From assembly GCA_946478895.1 (NCBI GenBank), contig CAMLDY010000001.1, forward strand, positions 84,790-148,789: a DNA stretch of 64,000 nt, written 5' to 3'. This document shows positions 25,312-33,809 of the stretch, in pieces. Made by a program: the position numbers and the translations under genes. This DNA is from an uncultured Gemmatimonadota bacterium (lineage in GTDB: Bacteria; Gemmatimonadota; Gemmatimonadetes; Gemmatimonadales; Gemmatimonadaceae). The notes beneath the pieces are model-generated. The model saw nothing but the letters and a program-made list of their open reading frames with translations, ran no database searches and was not told the origin of the DNA. The first letter of the stretch is position 1. Every line of letters starts with the position of its first letter.

Positions 25312-26687
25312 AGAGGATTCATCTTTTAGTAGCGCTCTGCTACTTAATAGCGACTGGCGCAGCTGTCTCTGCCGTCAACGCTCAGGCAACGCCGAAGATC
25401 AAGTTCGAGAAATACACCCTGCCCAATGGTCTGGAGGTAATCCTCCACGAGGATCATTCAACTCCGATAGTCGCAGTCGACACGTGGTACCACGTCGGTT
25501 CCGGCGACGAGCAAGTGGGTCGCACCGGGTTCGCGCATCTGTTCGAGCACATCATGTTCATGGGCTCGCAACACGTACCGGTGGGGGCTTTCGACCAGAT
25601 GCTGGAAGCCGCGGGCGCCGACAACAACGGCTCCACAACCGAGGACCGCACCAACTATTACGAGACGCTGCCGTCAAACGCGTTGCCGCTCGCGCTTTGG
25701 CTCGACTCGGATCGGATGGGCTTCCTGCTGCCGACGATGGATCTGGCAAAGGTGAATCTGCAGCGTGATGTCGTTAAGAACGAGCGCAGACAGCGGGTCG
25801 ATAATCAGCCGTACGGAAGAGCAGACGAAGTAATCCTCGCCGCCCTCTATCCCAAGTCTCACCCGTACTCATGGCCTGTTATCGGCTCGATGACGGATTT
25901 GAGCGCCGCATCGCTGACGGACGTACAGAACTTCTTCAAGACGTACTACGCCCCCAACAACGCGACTCTCGCAATCGCGGGCGACTTCAACCCGGATTCG
26001 GTGAAAAAGATGGTGGCGCAGTATTTCGGCAGCATCCCACGGGGGCCGGTAGTCAAGCGGAGAACGACGGTACCTGCGGTCGTCATTCCGCGCGACACCT
26101 TCCTCGTCCTCGAAGACCGGGTGCAGCTGCCGAGGCTCTTCTATACATGGCACTCCGTGAAGGGCTTTGCGCCCGACGATGCAGCGCTGGATATCCTGGC
26201 GCAGGTGGTTGCCAACGACAAGAACTCGCGGCTGTACAAGAAGCTCGTGTATGAGATGCAGATCGCCCAGAATGTGCGGGCGTATCAGGATGGATCGAGG
26301 CTCGACGGCAAGTTCCAGATCGATGTCACGCCCAAGCCGGGGCAGAAAGTTGCCGACATCGATCGCATCGTCGAATCGGAGATCAGCAACGTCATCAAGA
26401 ATGGCATCACGCAGCGGGAGCTGCAGCGCGCTCAGAATCTCTACAAGGCGAGCTTCCTCAACCGACTGGCAAGCGTGCTGGGGAAAGCGGAGGTCCTGAA
26501 TTCATACAACTACTTCGTCGGCAACCCCGACTACGTGCAGCAGGATGCCGCGCGCTACGACCGGGTGACTACCGCTGACGTCCAGCGCGTAGCGAGGACA
26601 TACCTCGGCCGTCCGAAGATCGTACTAACCGTCGTTCCAGAGGGAAAGAAAGACATGATGTTGACTGCGAGCGGAGGTGGCCGATGA
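25308..26687 (+). CDS. Exported M16 family zinc peptidase (active subunit)
   Basis: The 459-residue product has a signal peptide (about 26 residues, ending VNAQA) and the inverted zinc motif HLFEH (His77, Glu80, His81) with the distal Glu in VKNER near 159. It is the zinc-bearing half of a pitrilysin-type (PqqL/processing-protease-like) enzyme that degrades or trims peptides. The next gene encodes a partner without the zinc site but with the substrate-binding Arg/Tyr element, so a heterodimer in the periplasm is likely. GTG start with GAGG upstream; overlaps YdcF by GTGA and its partner by ATGA. Confidence 0.93.
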   Translation: MKRIHLLVALCYLIATGAAVSAVNAQATPKIKFEKYTLPNGLEVILHEDHSTPIVAVDTWYHVGSGDEQVGRTGFAHLFEHIMFMGSQHVPVGAFDQMLEAAGADNNGSTTEDRTNYYETLPSNALPLALWLDSDRMGFLLPTMDLAKVNLQRDVVKNERRQRVDNQPYGRADEVILAALYPKSHPYSWPVIGSMTDLSAASLTDVQNFFKTYYAPNNATLAIAGDFNPDSVKKMVAQYFGSIPRGPVVKRRTTVPAVVIPRDTFLVLEDRVQLPRLFYTWHSVKGFAPDDAALDILAQVVANDKNSRLYKKLVYEMQIAQNVRAYQDGSRLDGKFQIDVTPKPGQKVADIDRIVESEISNVIKNGITQRELQRAQNLYKASFLNRLASVLGKAEVLNSYNYFVGNPDYVQQDAARYDRVTTADVQRVARTYLGRPKIVLTVVPEGKKDMMLTASGGGR

Positions 26688-28129
26688 AGGCGCTAGCAAT
26701 TGCCGGCATGATCGGCCTGGCGATGGTCTCGGTGGCGCAGACGAGCACTGCCCAGCAGGGAACATTCGATCGGAGCAAGCCGCCAGAGCTGGGACCACCG
26801 CCACGTGTATCGCTGCCGCCGATCGTTACCAGACAGCTAGCGAACGGGCTCAAGCTGCTGATCGTGGAGCAGCATGAGCTTCCGCTCGCGGATTTCGTGT
26901 TGCTCGTGGGCAGCGGGAGCACCGCTGACCCCGCCGGCAAACCGGGCATTGCGAACCTCACCTCGCAAATGCTCAGGGAAGGGACTACCACAAGGAAGAG
27001 TCTCGAGATCGCGGACCAGATCGCCTTCCTCGGCATCAACCTGTCACCCAACAGCAGCTGGGAATCCAGCACGCTGTCACTCCACACTCCGACCGCGCAG
27101 CTGGACAGCGCCCTCGCGCTGTTTGCGGACGTCGCTCTGCACCCGTCCTTTCCGGCGAATGAATTCGATCGGATCAAGAAGACGCGTCTGACCGAGCTGC
27201 TGCAGCTCCGCGATCAGGGACCGGCTATCGCCAACCTCGCATTCCCGGCAATCATCTACGGGAGCGCGCATCCGTATGGCATTCCGTCGATTGGAACAGA
27301 AGCTTCAGTGGAGTCGCTGACCCCCGCCGATCTGCAGTCGTACTACCAGGCGAACTTCAAGCCGAACAATTCGACGCTGATCATCGTTGGTGATGTCAAC
27401 GCAGCGCAGATCGAACAAAAGATGAACAGCCTGTTTGGATCCTGGCAGCCCGGCACCGTTCCAACCGTAAACTATGGCGAGCCTGCCAAGGCAGCGGCGA
27501 CGACGATCTACCTGATCGACAAGCCTGGTGCGGCGCAGTCCTCATTCAGAATCGGCGCGGTCGGAGTTCCGCGTTCGACGAAGGACTACTTCGCCCTCAC
27601 GGTCATGAACACGATCCTCGGCGGGTCATTTAGTAGCAGACTAAACCAAAATCTGCGTGAAGCCCGCGGCTTTACATATGGGGCCGGCTCGCGGTTCGAT
27701 ATGCGTCGCCAGGCAGGACCGTTCCTCGCGAGCGCTGAAATCGTGACAGCGAAAAGTGATTCAGCGCTGATCGAGTTCATGAAGGAGCTGAACGGAATCC
27801 GGCAAGACGTGCCGTCGAGCGAGCTATCGCGCGCGAAACGGTATCTACAGCTGCAGCTGCCCGGCAACTTCGAAACGACGCAGGAAATTGCAGCGGCACT
27901 GGTGCCGGTGGCGCTTTACGGCCTGCCGCTCGACTTCTACAACAACTACGTCCAGAACATCGAGAACGTCACCCAGGCGGATGTTGCGCGGGTTGCCCAG
28001 CAGTACATCAATCCAGGGTCCCTGGCAGTCGTCATCGTCGGCGATCGAAAGACCATTGAGCAAGGGCTGAGAGCCCTGAACGTCGGACCGATCTCGGTCA
28101 GGGACATCACGGGGAAGCCGATTCAGTAG
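26684..28129 (+). CDS. Exported M16 family peptidase-like subunit lacking zinc motif
   Basis: A 481-residue M16 protein with a signal peptide (ending TSTAQQ). Where HxxEH should be the sequence is NLTSQ, so it cannot bind catalytic zinc. The C-terminal half keeps the element LREARGFTYGAGSRFD, whose Arg and Tyr contact substrate in M16 enzymes. Such pairs of an active and an inactive subunit are well known (mitochondrial processing peptidase, Sph2681/2682 type). A strong terminator follows the stop. Confidence 0.92.
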   Translation: MKALAIAGMIGLAMVSVAQTSTAQQGTFDRSKPPELGPPPRVSLPPIVTRQLANGLKLLIVEQHELPLADFVLLVGSGSTADPAGKPGIANLTSQMLREGTTTRKSLEIADQIAFLGINLSPNSSWESSTLSLHTPTAQLDSALALFADVALHPSFPANEFDRIKKTRLTELLQLRDQGPAIANLAFPAIIYGSAHPYGIPSIGTEASVESLTPADLQSYYQANFKPNNSTLIIVGDVNAAQIEQKMNSLFGSWQPGTVPTVNYGEPAKAAATTIYLIDKPGAAQSSFRIGAVGVPRSTKDYFALTVMNTILGGSFSSRLNQNLREARGFTYGAGSRFDMRRQAGPFLASAEIVTAKSDSALIEFMKELNGIRQDVPSSELSRAKRYLQLQLPGNFETTQEIAAALVPVALYGLPLDFYNNYVQNIENVTQADVARVAQQYINPGSLAVVIVGDRKTIEQGLRALNVGPISVRDITGKPIQ

Positions 28130-28144
28130 GAAATTGGGCTGATG

Positions 28145-28179
28145 AAAAAAGGCGCGACAGTGGCTTCGCGCCTTTTTTT
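28145..28179. terminator. Bidirectional intrinsic terminator
   Basis: GGCGCGA (28151-28157) pairs with TCGCGCC (28166-28172) around an eight-base loop, flanked by A6 on one side and T7 on the other. It can end transcription of the M16 pair on the plus strand and of the hydrolase on the minus strand; the hydrolase stop codon lies inside the T-run. Confidence 0.92.
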
Positions 28180-28996
28180 ATACCAATGGTGGGTGACCCA
28201 TTCGGTGTAGACAGCGCGCCAGCCATTGCCAGTACTCCGCGCCCGCAGTCTCGGCGACGTCATTGTGACCGGCACCGTCGACGATCAGCAGCTCGCCCTT
28301 GTGCCTCGCGGCCTGGAACACCTCGAGCCCCATCCTGAACGGTACGATCCGATCGCGGCGGCCGTGCGCAACGGAGACGGGCACGTCCAGCTCAGCGACG
28401 GCTCTCGGGGTGTCGAAATGAATCCGGGAGATCGCGCGCCATGCCAGCGTGACAGCCGGGGTCGCAATGAGCCTCGCCATTGCTCTCGCGGATGTGAAGG
28501 GGGACTGGAGTATCAATGCCACGGGCGGGTGGACCTCCGCCAGTTCCGTCGCGATGGCGCTGCCGAGGGAATGGCCGAAGTATGCCAGCCGCGACCTTTC
28601 GACACCGAGGGTGATCCTCAGATAGTCGTATGCGGCGCGGGCGTCGAGTTTCGTGGTTTGATATGTCGGAATACCTCCCAACGACATGTAGCCCCTGTAC
28701 TCGGCGAGAAAAACTGCGAACTCGCTGTGGCGTTGGACAAGTCGAGCCCACTCGATCTGCCACGCCGAGAGGTCTGCGTTTCCGTGAAAGCAAAGCAGCA
28801 CCCCGCGGGCGCTCCTCGGATCGCCGATCAGGTAGCCCATGAGTCGCTGTCCGTCGAGGGCGTCGTACGCTACACGGCCGGTTTCCGGAGCTGGCTCGGA
28901 GAGCGGCGGGGGCTGAAACAGGATTCGCTCCTGGAGTCGCCAAAGCAGCAGAAGAGCGGTGATCAGGGCAGCCGCAATGGCGAATACCGCGATCAT
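28178..28996 (-). CDS. Alpha/beta hydrolase (BEM46-like), membrane-anchored
   Basis: A 272-residue serine hydrolase. The N-terminus is one transmembrane helix (about 3-20). The oxyanion strand LLCFHGNADL, nucleophile GHSLGS, acid HGRRDRIVP and general base GAGHND give a complete Ser-Asp-His triad in the right order. Relatives are esterases or peptidases of unknown substrate anchored to the membrane. It is divergent from the second M16 pair. Confidence 0.88.
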   Translation of the reverse strand: MIAVFAIAAALITALLLLWRLQERILFQPPPLSEPAPETGRVAYDALDGQRLMGYLIGDPRSARGVLLCFHGNADLSAWQIEWARLVQRHSEFAVFLAEYRGYMSLGGIPTYQTTKLDARAAYDYLRITLGVERSRLAYFGHSLGSAIATELAEVHPPVALILQSPFTSARAMARLIATPAVTLAWRAISRIHFDTPRAVAELDVPVSVAHGRRDRIVPFRMGLEVFQAARHKGELLIVDGAGHNDVAETAGAEYWQWLARCLHRMGHPPLV

Positions 28997-29019
28997 GCGT
29001 GGAACTCGAGGGGGTTCCA

Positions 29020-30360
29020 GTGGCTTTGCATGGCGGGCAATTTACGACAATGCGGATTCCGGTTGAAACGTTCGTACTCGACAACGGCCTGTTTGTAACC
29101 CTCTCGGAAGATCACACCGCTCCGATCGTGGCGGTTAATCTCTGGTATCACGTCGGGTCGGCGAATGAGAAACCGGGAAGAACCGGGTTCGCGCATCTGT
29201 TCGAGCACATGCTCTTTCAGGGCTCGGCGCATGTTGGATCGAACGAGCACTTCGAGCTGATTCAGCGCGCTGGCGGAACTCTGAACGGCTCGACGTGGCT
29301 GGAGCGCACCAACTATTTCGAGACTGTTCCGTCGAATGAGCTGGCTCTCGCGCTCTGGCTCGAAGCCGATCGGATGGGCGAGCTGCTGCCGGCGATGACG
29401 CAGGAGAAGCTGGATACCCAACGCGACGTGGTGAAGAACGAGCGTCGCTGGGCGGTGGACAATCAGCCATACGGCACGATGCTGGAGAAATTGCAGGAGC
29501 TCGTTTTTCCACCCTCGCATCCGTTCCATCACTCGCTCATCGGCTCGATGGAAGATCTGTCGGCATCCTCGCTTGACGACGTCGCGCAGTTCTTCTCCAC
29601 ATACTACAGCCCGGACAACGCGGTGCTTTCGGTCGCCGGCGATTTCGATCCGCGTGAGGCTCGTCGGCTGATCGGTGACTTCTTCGGTCCGATTCCGCGG
29701 GGGGAGGGGAGGCCGCCGTTGCCGCCGATGACGCTACCGCCAGTTTTCGGGACGCGCCTGCGTGAGGTGGTTTACGACAATGTGAGCCTGCCCCGGCTTT
29801 TCCTGACATTCCGCTCGCCAGTGTTTGGGGCCCCCGAATACTACGATGCCAGTGTCGCGGGAGCCGTGCTCGGAATGCGCAAGGGAAGTCGCCTCCAGCG
29901 CTCTCTGGTCAGAGACAGACAGGTGGCTGCCGACGCGGGGGCGTTCACATTCGATCTCGCAAAGGGGACCGATCTGCTCGTCGTCGATGTAACTGCCCGC
30001 CCCGAGATATCTGTCGCACAACTCGAAGAAGAGGTCGACAGGGAGATCGATCTCTTCCATCGCGATGGGGTGACGCCCACGGAAGTGTCCCGGGCGATTG
30101 CGCTCATCGAGACCGATCTGGTTACGTCGCTTCAGTCAGCGGGCGAGCGGGCGGACAGGCTCTCGATGTTCGCGACTTTCTTCAAGCGACCCGACCTGAT
30201 CAACGAGCAGGTGGACCGATATCGCGCGGTAAGCACCGATTCCGTGAATGCGCTGATTGCCAATCGTTTTGGCGAGGAGAATCGGGCGAGCCTTCTTTAT
30301 GTCCCGCACGAAGATGCCGAGTCGGAGACAGCGCTGGCAGTTGCCGCAGGGACTGCCTGA
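29020..30360 (+). CDS. M16 family zinc peptidase, no signal peptide (active subunit)
   Basis: About 446 residues. The zinc motif HLFEH is at 59-63, with VKNERRW as the distal ligand region. The sequence is close to the gene at 25308 (WYHVGS, GRTGFAHLFEH, NYFET/NYYET), so the two pairs are paralogues. I place the start at GTG 29020 because GAGGGGG lies five bases before it; GTG 28999 and ATG 29050 are alternatives. None gives a signal peptide, so this pair probably works in the cytoplasm or is exported by another route. It is coupled to the next gene by TGATG. Confidence 0.9.
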   Translation: MALHGGQFTTMRIPVETFVLDNGLFVTLSEDHTAPIVAVNLWYHVGSANEKPGRTGFAHLFEHMLFQGSAHVGSNEHFELIQRAGGTLNGSTWLERTNYFETVPSNELALALWLEADRMGELLPAMTQEKLDTQRDVVKNERRWAVDNQPYGTMLEKLQELVFPPSHPFHHSLIGSMEDLSASSLDDVAQFFSTYYSPDNAVLSVAGDFDPREARRLIGDFFGPIPRGEGRPPLPPMTLPPVFGTRLREVVYDNVSLPRLFLTFRSPVFGAPEYYDASVAGAVLGMRKGSRLQRSLVRDRQVAADAGAFTFDLAKGTDLLVVDVTARPEISVAQLEEEVDREIDLFHRDGVTPTEVSRAIALIETDLVTSLQSAGERADRLSMFATFFKRPDLINEQVDRYRAVSTDSVNALIANRFGEENRASLLYVPHEDAESETALAVAAGTA

Positions 30361-31709
30361 TGGTTGCAACCCTGCGTCCGGTCGCGGGCCCTCCGCGCCG
30401 CTACCAGTTTCCCGAGTTCCATCAGGAAGTTCTTCCCAGCGGCATCAGGCTCGTCACCGCTCCAGTGACCAAGCTTCCGATCGCCACTGTATTGGTGATA
30501 ATCGACGCCGGATCGGTGAACGATCCACCCGGTAAGGAAGGTGTTGCCGCGCTGACGGCGGGGGCGCTACTCGAGGGCGGTGAAGAGATGGACGGCGCCG
30601 CAATCGCCGAAAGATTTGAACAGCTCGGCACATCGGTCGAATCCGGCGCCGACTGGGACAGCGCCTTCGTCAAAATCACGACGTTGTCGGACCGTCTGGA
30701 TGCTGCGACGGCGCTGCTCGGAGAGACCATCAGCAGCCCGGTGTTTCCAGAGCGCGAAGTCGAAAGATTGAGAGCCGAGCGTCTTGCCGAAATCCTGCAA
30801 CTGGAGACCGAACCGCGGGGCCTGGCCGACGAAAAATTCAGTGAATTTCTTTACTCGTCCGATTCGCGCTACTCCAGACCGGAGGATGGGAGCAGCGAGA
30901 GTGTCGGTAGATTATCGCGTGCTGACGTAGAGGATTTTTACGCGGCGAGGTATCGAGCCGGAGCCACAACGGTGGTCATAGCCGGTGATATTTCGCCGGG
31001 TCGTGCGCGCGATCTCATCGCGCGAGCCTTTGCGCGCTGGCATACCGGGACCCCCGCCGCTGCCAGTGTCATTACGACTCCGAGGTCTGTCGGCCGCAGT
31101 CTCCACATCGTCAACAAGATCGATGCGCCTCAATCAGAGCTGAGGGTCGGCCACGTTGGCCTGCCGAGAAAGAATCCGGATTTCTTTTCTGTTCTTGTAA
31201 TGAACGCAGTGCTGGGCGGATTGTTCGGGTCGAGGATCAATCTCAACCTGCGGGAGGCTCACGGATACACCTACGGCGCCTCGTCGTATTTCGACTGGCG
31301 GCGTGGGAATGGTCCTTTCGTGGTATCCACGGCTGTCCAGAGCGAGGTCACGGCGCCCGCGCTGAGGGAGATACTCTACGAAGTCGAGCGAATCCGCGAG
31401 GAGTCCATAGCCGATGGCGAGCTCTCCCTGGCCCGGGACTACCTGGAAGGAGTTTTTCCGATCCGGTACGAGACGACCGCAGCGATTGCGTCGGCGCTGG
31501 CAACGCTCGTTGTGTACGATTTGCCCAACGACTACTACGAGTCGTATCGGAGAAATGTACGCGCTGTATCAGCCGAAGACGTCCTCAGAGTGGCCCGCCA
31601 GCACCTGCATCCGGACCAGCTGCAGACGGTAGTTGTCGGCGACGCGCGGGTCATACGTCAGACAGTCAGCGACCTGCCGCTCGGCGATCAGCAAGTTCAC
31701 GGCGCTTAG
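30360..31709 (+). CDS. M16 family peptidase-like subunit lacking zinc motif, no signal peptide
   Basis: A 449-residue partner of the preceding gene. The zinc-site position reads AALTAG, so HxxEH is absent, while the C-terminal LREAHGYTYGASSYFDW element is intact. As with the first pair, this suggests a heterodimer in which this subunit shapes the substrate chamber. No signal peptide is seen. The Nudix gene starts one base after its stop. Confidence 0.9.
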   Translation: MVATLRPVAGPPRRYQFPEFHQEVLPSGIRLVTAPVTKLPIATVLVIIDAGSVNDPPGKEGVAALTAGALLEGGEEMDGAAIAERFEQLGTSVESGADWDSAFVKITTLSDRLDAATALLGETISSPVFPEREVERLRAERLAEILQLETEPRGLADEKFSEFLYSSDSRYSRPEDGSSESVGRLSRADVEDFYAARYRAGATTVVIAGDISPGRARDLIARAFARWHTGTPAAASVITTPRSVGRSLHIVNKIDAPQSELRVGHVGLPRKNPDFFSVLVMNAVLGGLFGSRINLNLREAHGYTYGASSYFDWRRGNGPFVVSTAVQSEVTAPALREILYEVERIREESIADGELSLARDYLEGVFPIRYETTAAIASALATLVVYDLPNDYYESYRRNVRAVSAEDVLRVARQHLHPDQLQTVVVGDARVIRQTVSDLPLGDQQVHGA

Positions 31710-31710
31710 T

Positions 31711-32274
31711 GTGCCCCTGAAGAAATCGGAAGCCGGGCAGATCGGTTCGAAAAGGATCTACACGGGTCGCATCATCTCACTCGATCTGGACACGGTTCGA
31801 TTTCCGGATGGATCGACGGGCGAGCTGGAAATGATTCGTCATCCCGGTGCGAGCGCGGTAGTTCCGTTTCTCAGCGATCCGGGTGGCGACGACCCACAGG
31901 TTCTCATGATTCGCCAGTATCGCTATGCGACGGACGGATACCTGTACGAGATCCCCGCGGGAAGGCTCGACGAGGGCGAGCAACCGAAGGATTGCGCGAT
32001 CAGGGAACTCAAGGAAGAAACGGGATGCACAGCTGAGCAGGTGGTGCATTTGACTTCCATTTATACGACCCCCGGATTCACCGACGAGAAAATTCACATC
32101 TTCATGGCAACCGGTCTGGTAGCTGGAGAGACTAAACACGAGTCGGATGAATTTCTCGAGCTCGAACCGATGCTCCTCTCACAGGCGCTCGGAATGGTTG
32201 AGGCGGGAGAGATCACAGACGCCAAGACTGCTCTCGGGCTGCTCTTCGCCGCAGGGTTTCGCGCCGGCCATTAA
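31711..32274 (+). CDS. Nudix hydrolase, ADP-ribose pyrophosphatase-like
   Basis: About 187 residues from GTG 31711; the longer open frame runs back into the M16 gene. The Nudix box GRLDEGEQPKDCAIRELKEETG is complete (residues ~84-106), and the PGFTDEKIHIF part after it is typical of ADP-ribose/nucleotide-sugar pyrophosphatases. It should hydrolyse the diphosphate bond of ADP-ribose or a related compound, using Mg2+. It closes the M16 transcript; no terminator is seen before the long leader that follows. Confidence 0.9.
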   Translation: MPLKKSEAGQIGSKRIYTGRIISLDLDTVRFPDGSTGELEMIRHPGASAVVPFLSDPGGDDPQVLMIRQYRYATDGYLYEIPAGRLDEGEQPKDCAIRELKEETGCTAEQVVHLTSIYTTPGFTDEKIHIFMATGLVAGETKHESDEFLELEPMLLSQALGMVEAGEITDAKTALGLLFAAGFRAGH

Positions 32275-32282
32275 CCCTTCGA

Positions 32283-32518
32283 GCCAAATTGGCGTCTAAT
32301 CAAGAGAAAGACGCTGACGTGTCATGTAAATAGGACAGTAGCCCAGAATCTGGACAAGCTCCAGCGTCGATGCAAACAGGCTAAGTCCTTACATGATAAC
32401 AAGTTAACTTAAGAGGCAGTTGGGCATACGGCGTGCAATGCATTGTTTGGGGAAAGGTTCCAGGGGAGATGTGCACGATTCTACGTCGTGGCCGTCTCTC
32501 ATATATAAGGAGATAGAT
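32283..32518 (+). promoter_or_regulatory. Structured leader upstream of sigma factor gene
   Basis: This 236-base region has no ORF. From 32322 to 32396 four helices nest in one stem: TCATGTAA 32322-32329 with 32389-32396; GGAC 32333-32336 with 32385-32388; TAGCC 32339-32343 with 32379-32383; CTGGA 32350-32354 with 32360-32364. All pairs are Watson-Crick. Before it lies a small stem GCGTC/GACGC (32292-32296, 32310-32314). After it are two perfect 10-base palindromes, AAGTTAACTT (32401-32410) and CAATGCATTG (32436-32445). A strong AAGGAG ribosome binding site ends the leader. It does not match a riboswitch class I know. It may be a cis-regulatory RNA or protein-binding sites for autoregulation. 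Confidence 0.5.
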
Positions 32519-33157
32519 ATGGCTGACATCGTCCGTAAGCGCGTCGTAGCGGTCGAAGGACCGACAATCAGGGAACGTCTGCAGGCGATGGATGACTCAG
32601 CCGTCGTGACAGCATTTCTTGGCGGCGAAGAGCGTGCATTCTCCGAGCTGGTGACGAGGTATCAGACGCGTTTGCTGAACTTCGTCTATCGGACGATTGG
32701 GGACCGCGAAAAAGCCGAAGATCTCGTCCAGGAAGTCTTTATTCGCGTGTATCGTCACCTGCATCGTTTTGACCGCTCGAAGAAGTTCTCGACCTGGGTC
32801 TATACGATCGCCTCGAATCTCGCCAAGAACGAGCTGCGGAACCGCTCGCGTAATCCGCTGGTTCTCTTTCAAACGGTGCAGAAGAATTTCCAGGACGAGG
32901 ATCGTCCGCTGCAGTTCGAGGATACCACGGCTCGGCCTGACGACATGTACCGGAAGCGTCACCTCCGGGAAATCGTCGAGGAGAGCGTTGCGAAGCTGCC
33001 CGAGCACCATCGGAACGTCTTCATTCTTCGGGAGCTCGAGGGCAAGTCTTACGAGGAGATCGCCGAGATTACCGAGTGCAATCTTGGCACGGTCAAATCG
33101 AGACTGAACCGGGCCCGGAACTCGTTCGCGGAAATCATTGCTCCATACGTAGATTAG
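32519..33157 (+). CDS. RNA polymerase sigma factor, ECF/SigW-like
   Basis: A 212-residue sigma factor. Region 2 (about residues 40-110) has DLVQEVFIRVYRHLHRFD and FSTWVYTIASNLAKNELR; region 4 (about 150-205) has LPEHHRNVFILRELEGKSYEEIAE and LGTVKSRLNRAR. It directs RNA polymerase to stress- or envelope-type promoters. ATG 32519 is set by AAGGAGATAGAT. The gene is followed by its zinc-finger anti-sigma factor, a common pair. The long leader suggests extra control. Confidence 0.95.
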   Translation: MADIVRKRVVAVEGPTIRERLQAMDDSAVVTAFLGGEERAFSELVTRYQTRLLNFVYRTIGDREKAEDLVQEVFIRVYRHLHRFDRSKKFSTWVYTIASNLAKNELRNRSRNPLVLFQTVQKNFQDEDRPLQFEDTTARPDDMYRKRHLREIVEESVAKLPEHHRNVFILRELEGKSYEEIAEITECNLGTVKSRLNRARNSFAEIIAPYVD

Positions 33158-33210
33158 GTTCGCGGAATCGGGGAACAGGTATCCAGCTGGTGGGTACCTG
33201 TTACCGAACC
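33157..33210 (+). promoter_or_regulatory. Hairpin between sigma and anti-sigma genes
   Basis: GGTTCG (33157-33162) pairs with CGAACC (33205-33210), and inside it AACAGGTA (33174-33181) pairs perfectly with TACCTGTT (33195-33202). It lies in the 67-base spacer and has no T-run, so it is not a simple terminator. It may set the ratio of the two proteins by slowing or protecting the transcript. Confidence 0.45.
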
Positions 33211-33224
33211 CCCAGCCTATCTCC

Positions 33225-33761
33225 ATGGATTGTCGCGAGTTTTGTGAGCAGCATGTTGCGTATGTAGACGATACCCTCGCTGGTATCGAGCTTGTTCGCA
33301 TGCAACGTCACATCGCCGAGTGTGAGAGCTGCGCGAAGCATGACGCGAAGATCCGTCGCGCGCTGCTACTCTTCAGGAATCTTCCCTCAATCGAGCCGTC
33401 AGCGGATTTCTCGCAGCGGCTCGAGGCGCGTATCAGGGAGTGCCAGACCGATCACATCATGGCGACAAGTCAGCGCAATCTGAGATACGGTGCCGTCGCA
33501 GCGACTCTGGCGAGCATTGTAATGCTCGGATACATCGGCACCACGCTTTATGAGCGCGCCGCGACTCCGCGAGATCTGATCATGCCACCGGTGGTCGCCA
33601 CTCTGCCGGAGCCGGAGCTTACGCCGCTTACAACCTCTACTCCCGCGATTGTAACCTCGGTATCGGCAGGGCTTTCCATCTTCCCCGCGGCGCTCTTCGC
33701 CGAGCAGGCGCCGGTACGTTTCGCGCAGTCGAAGTTGGAGCTCGCCGACTACACCCGGTAG
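33225..33761 (+). CDS. Zinc-finger anti-sigma factor
   Basis: A 178-residue membrane protein. The N-terminus has the ZAS zinc motif HIAECESC (His29, Cys33, Cys36) with His10 or Cys7 as a possible fourth ligand; it would bind the adjacent sigma factor. A transmembrane helix lies at about 89-109, and the rest (Pro/Thr-rich) is outside. Release of the sigma factor by proteolysis of the anti-sigma is the usual mode; no site-2 protease is in the window, though a rhomboid gene lies 8 kb on. It is in the same transcript as the sigma factor. Confidence 0.9.
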   Translation: MDCREFCEQHVAYVDDTLAGIELVRMQRHIAECESCAKHDAKIRRALLLFRNLPSIEPSADFSQRLEARIRECQTDHIMATSQRNLRYGAVAATLASIVMLGYIGTTLYERAATPRDLIMPPVVATLPEPELTPLTTSTPAIVTSVSAGLSIFPAALFAEQAPVRFAQSKLELADYTR

Positions 33762-33809
33762 CGTGCAGAAGGCATCGGCGGTCGAGCAGACCGACCGTAT
33801 ATTTCGAGG

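Noticed and set aside
32341..32400. Resemblance of the sigma leader to a cyclic-di-GMP (GEMM) riboswitch
   Set aside because: Short strings such as GCAAA and GGCTAA are shared, but the helix order and the tetraloop receptor do not fit.
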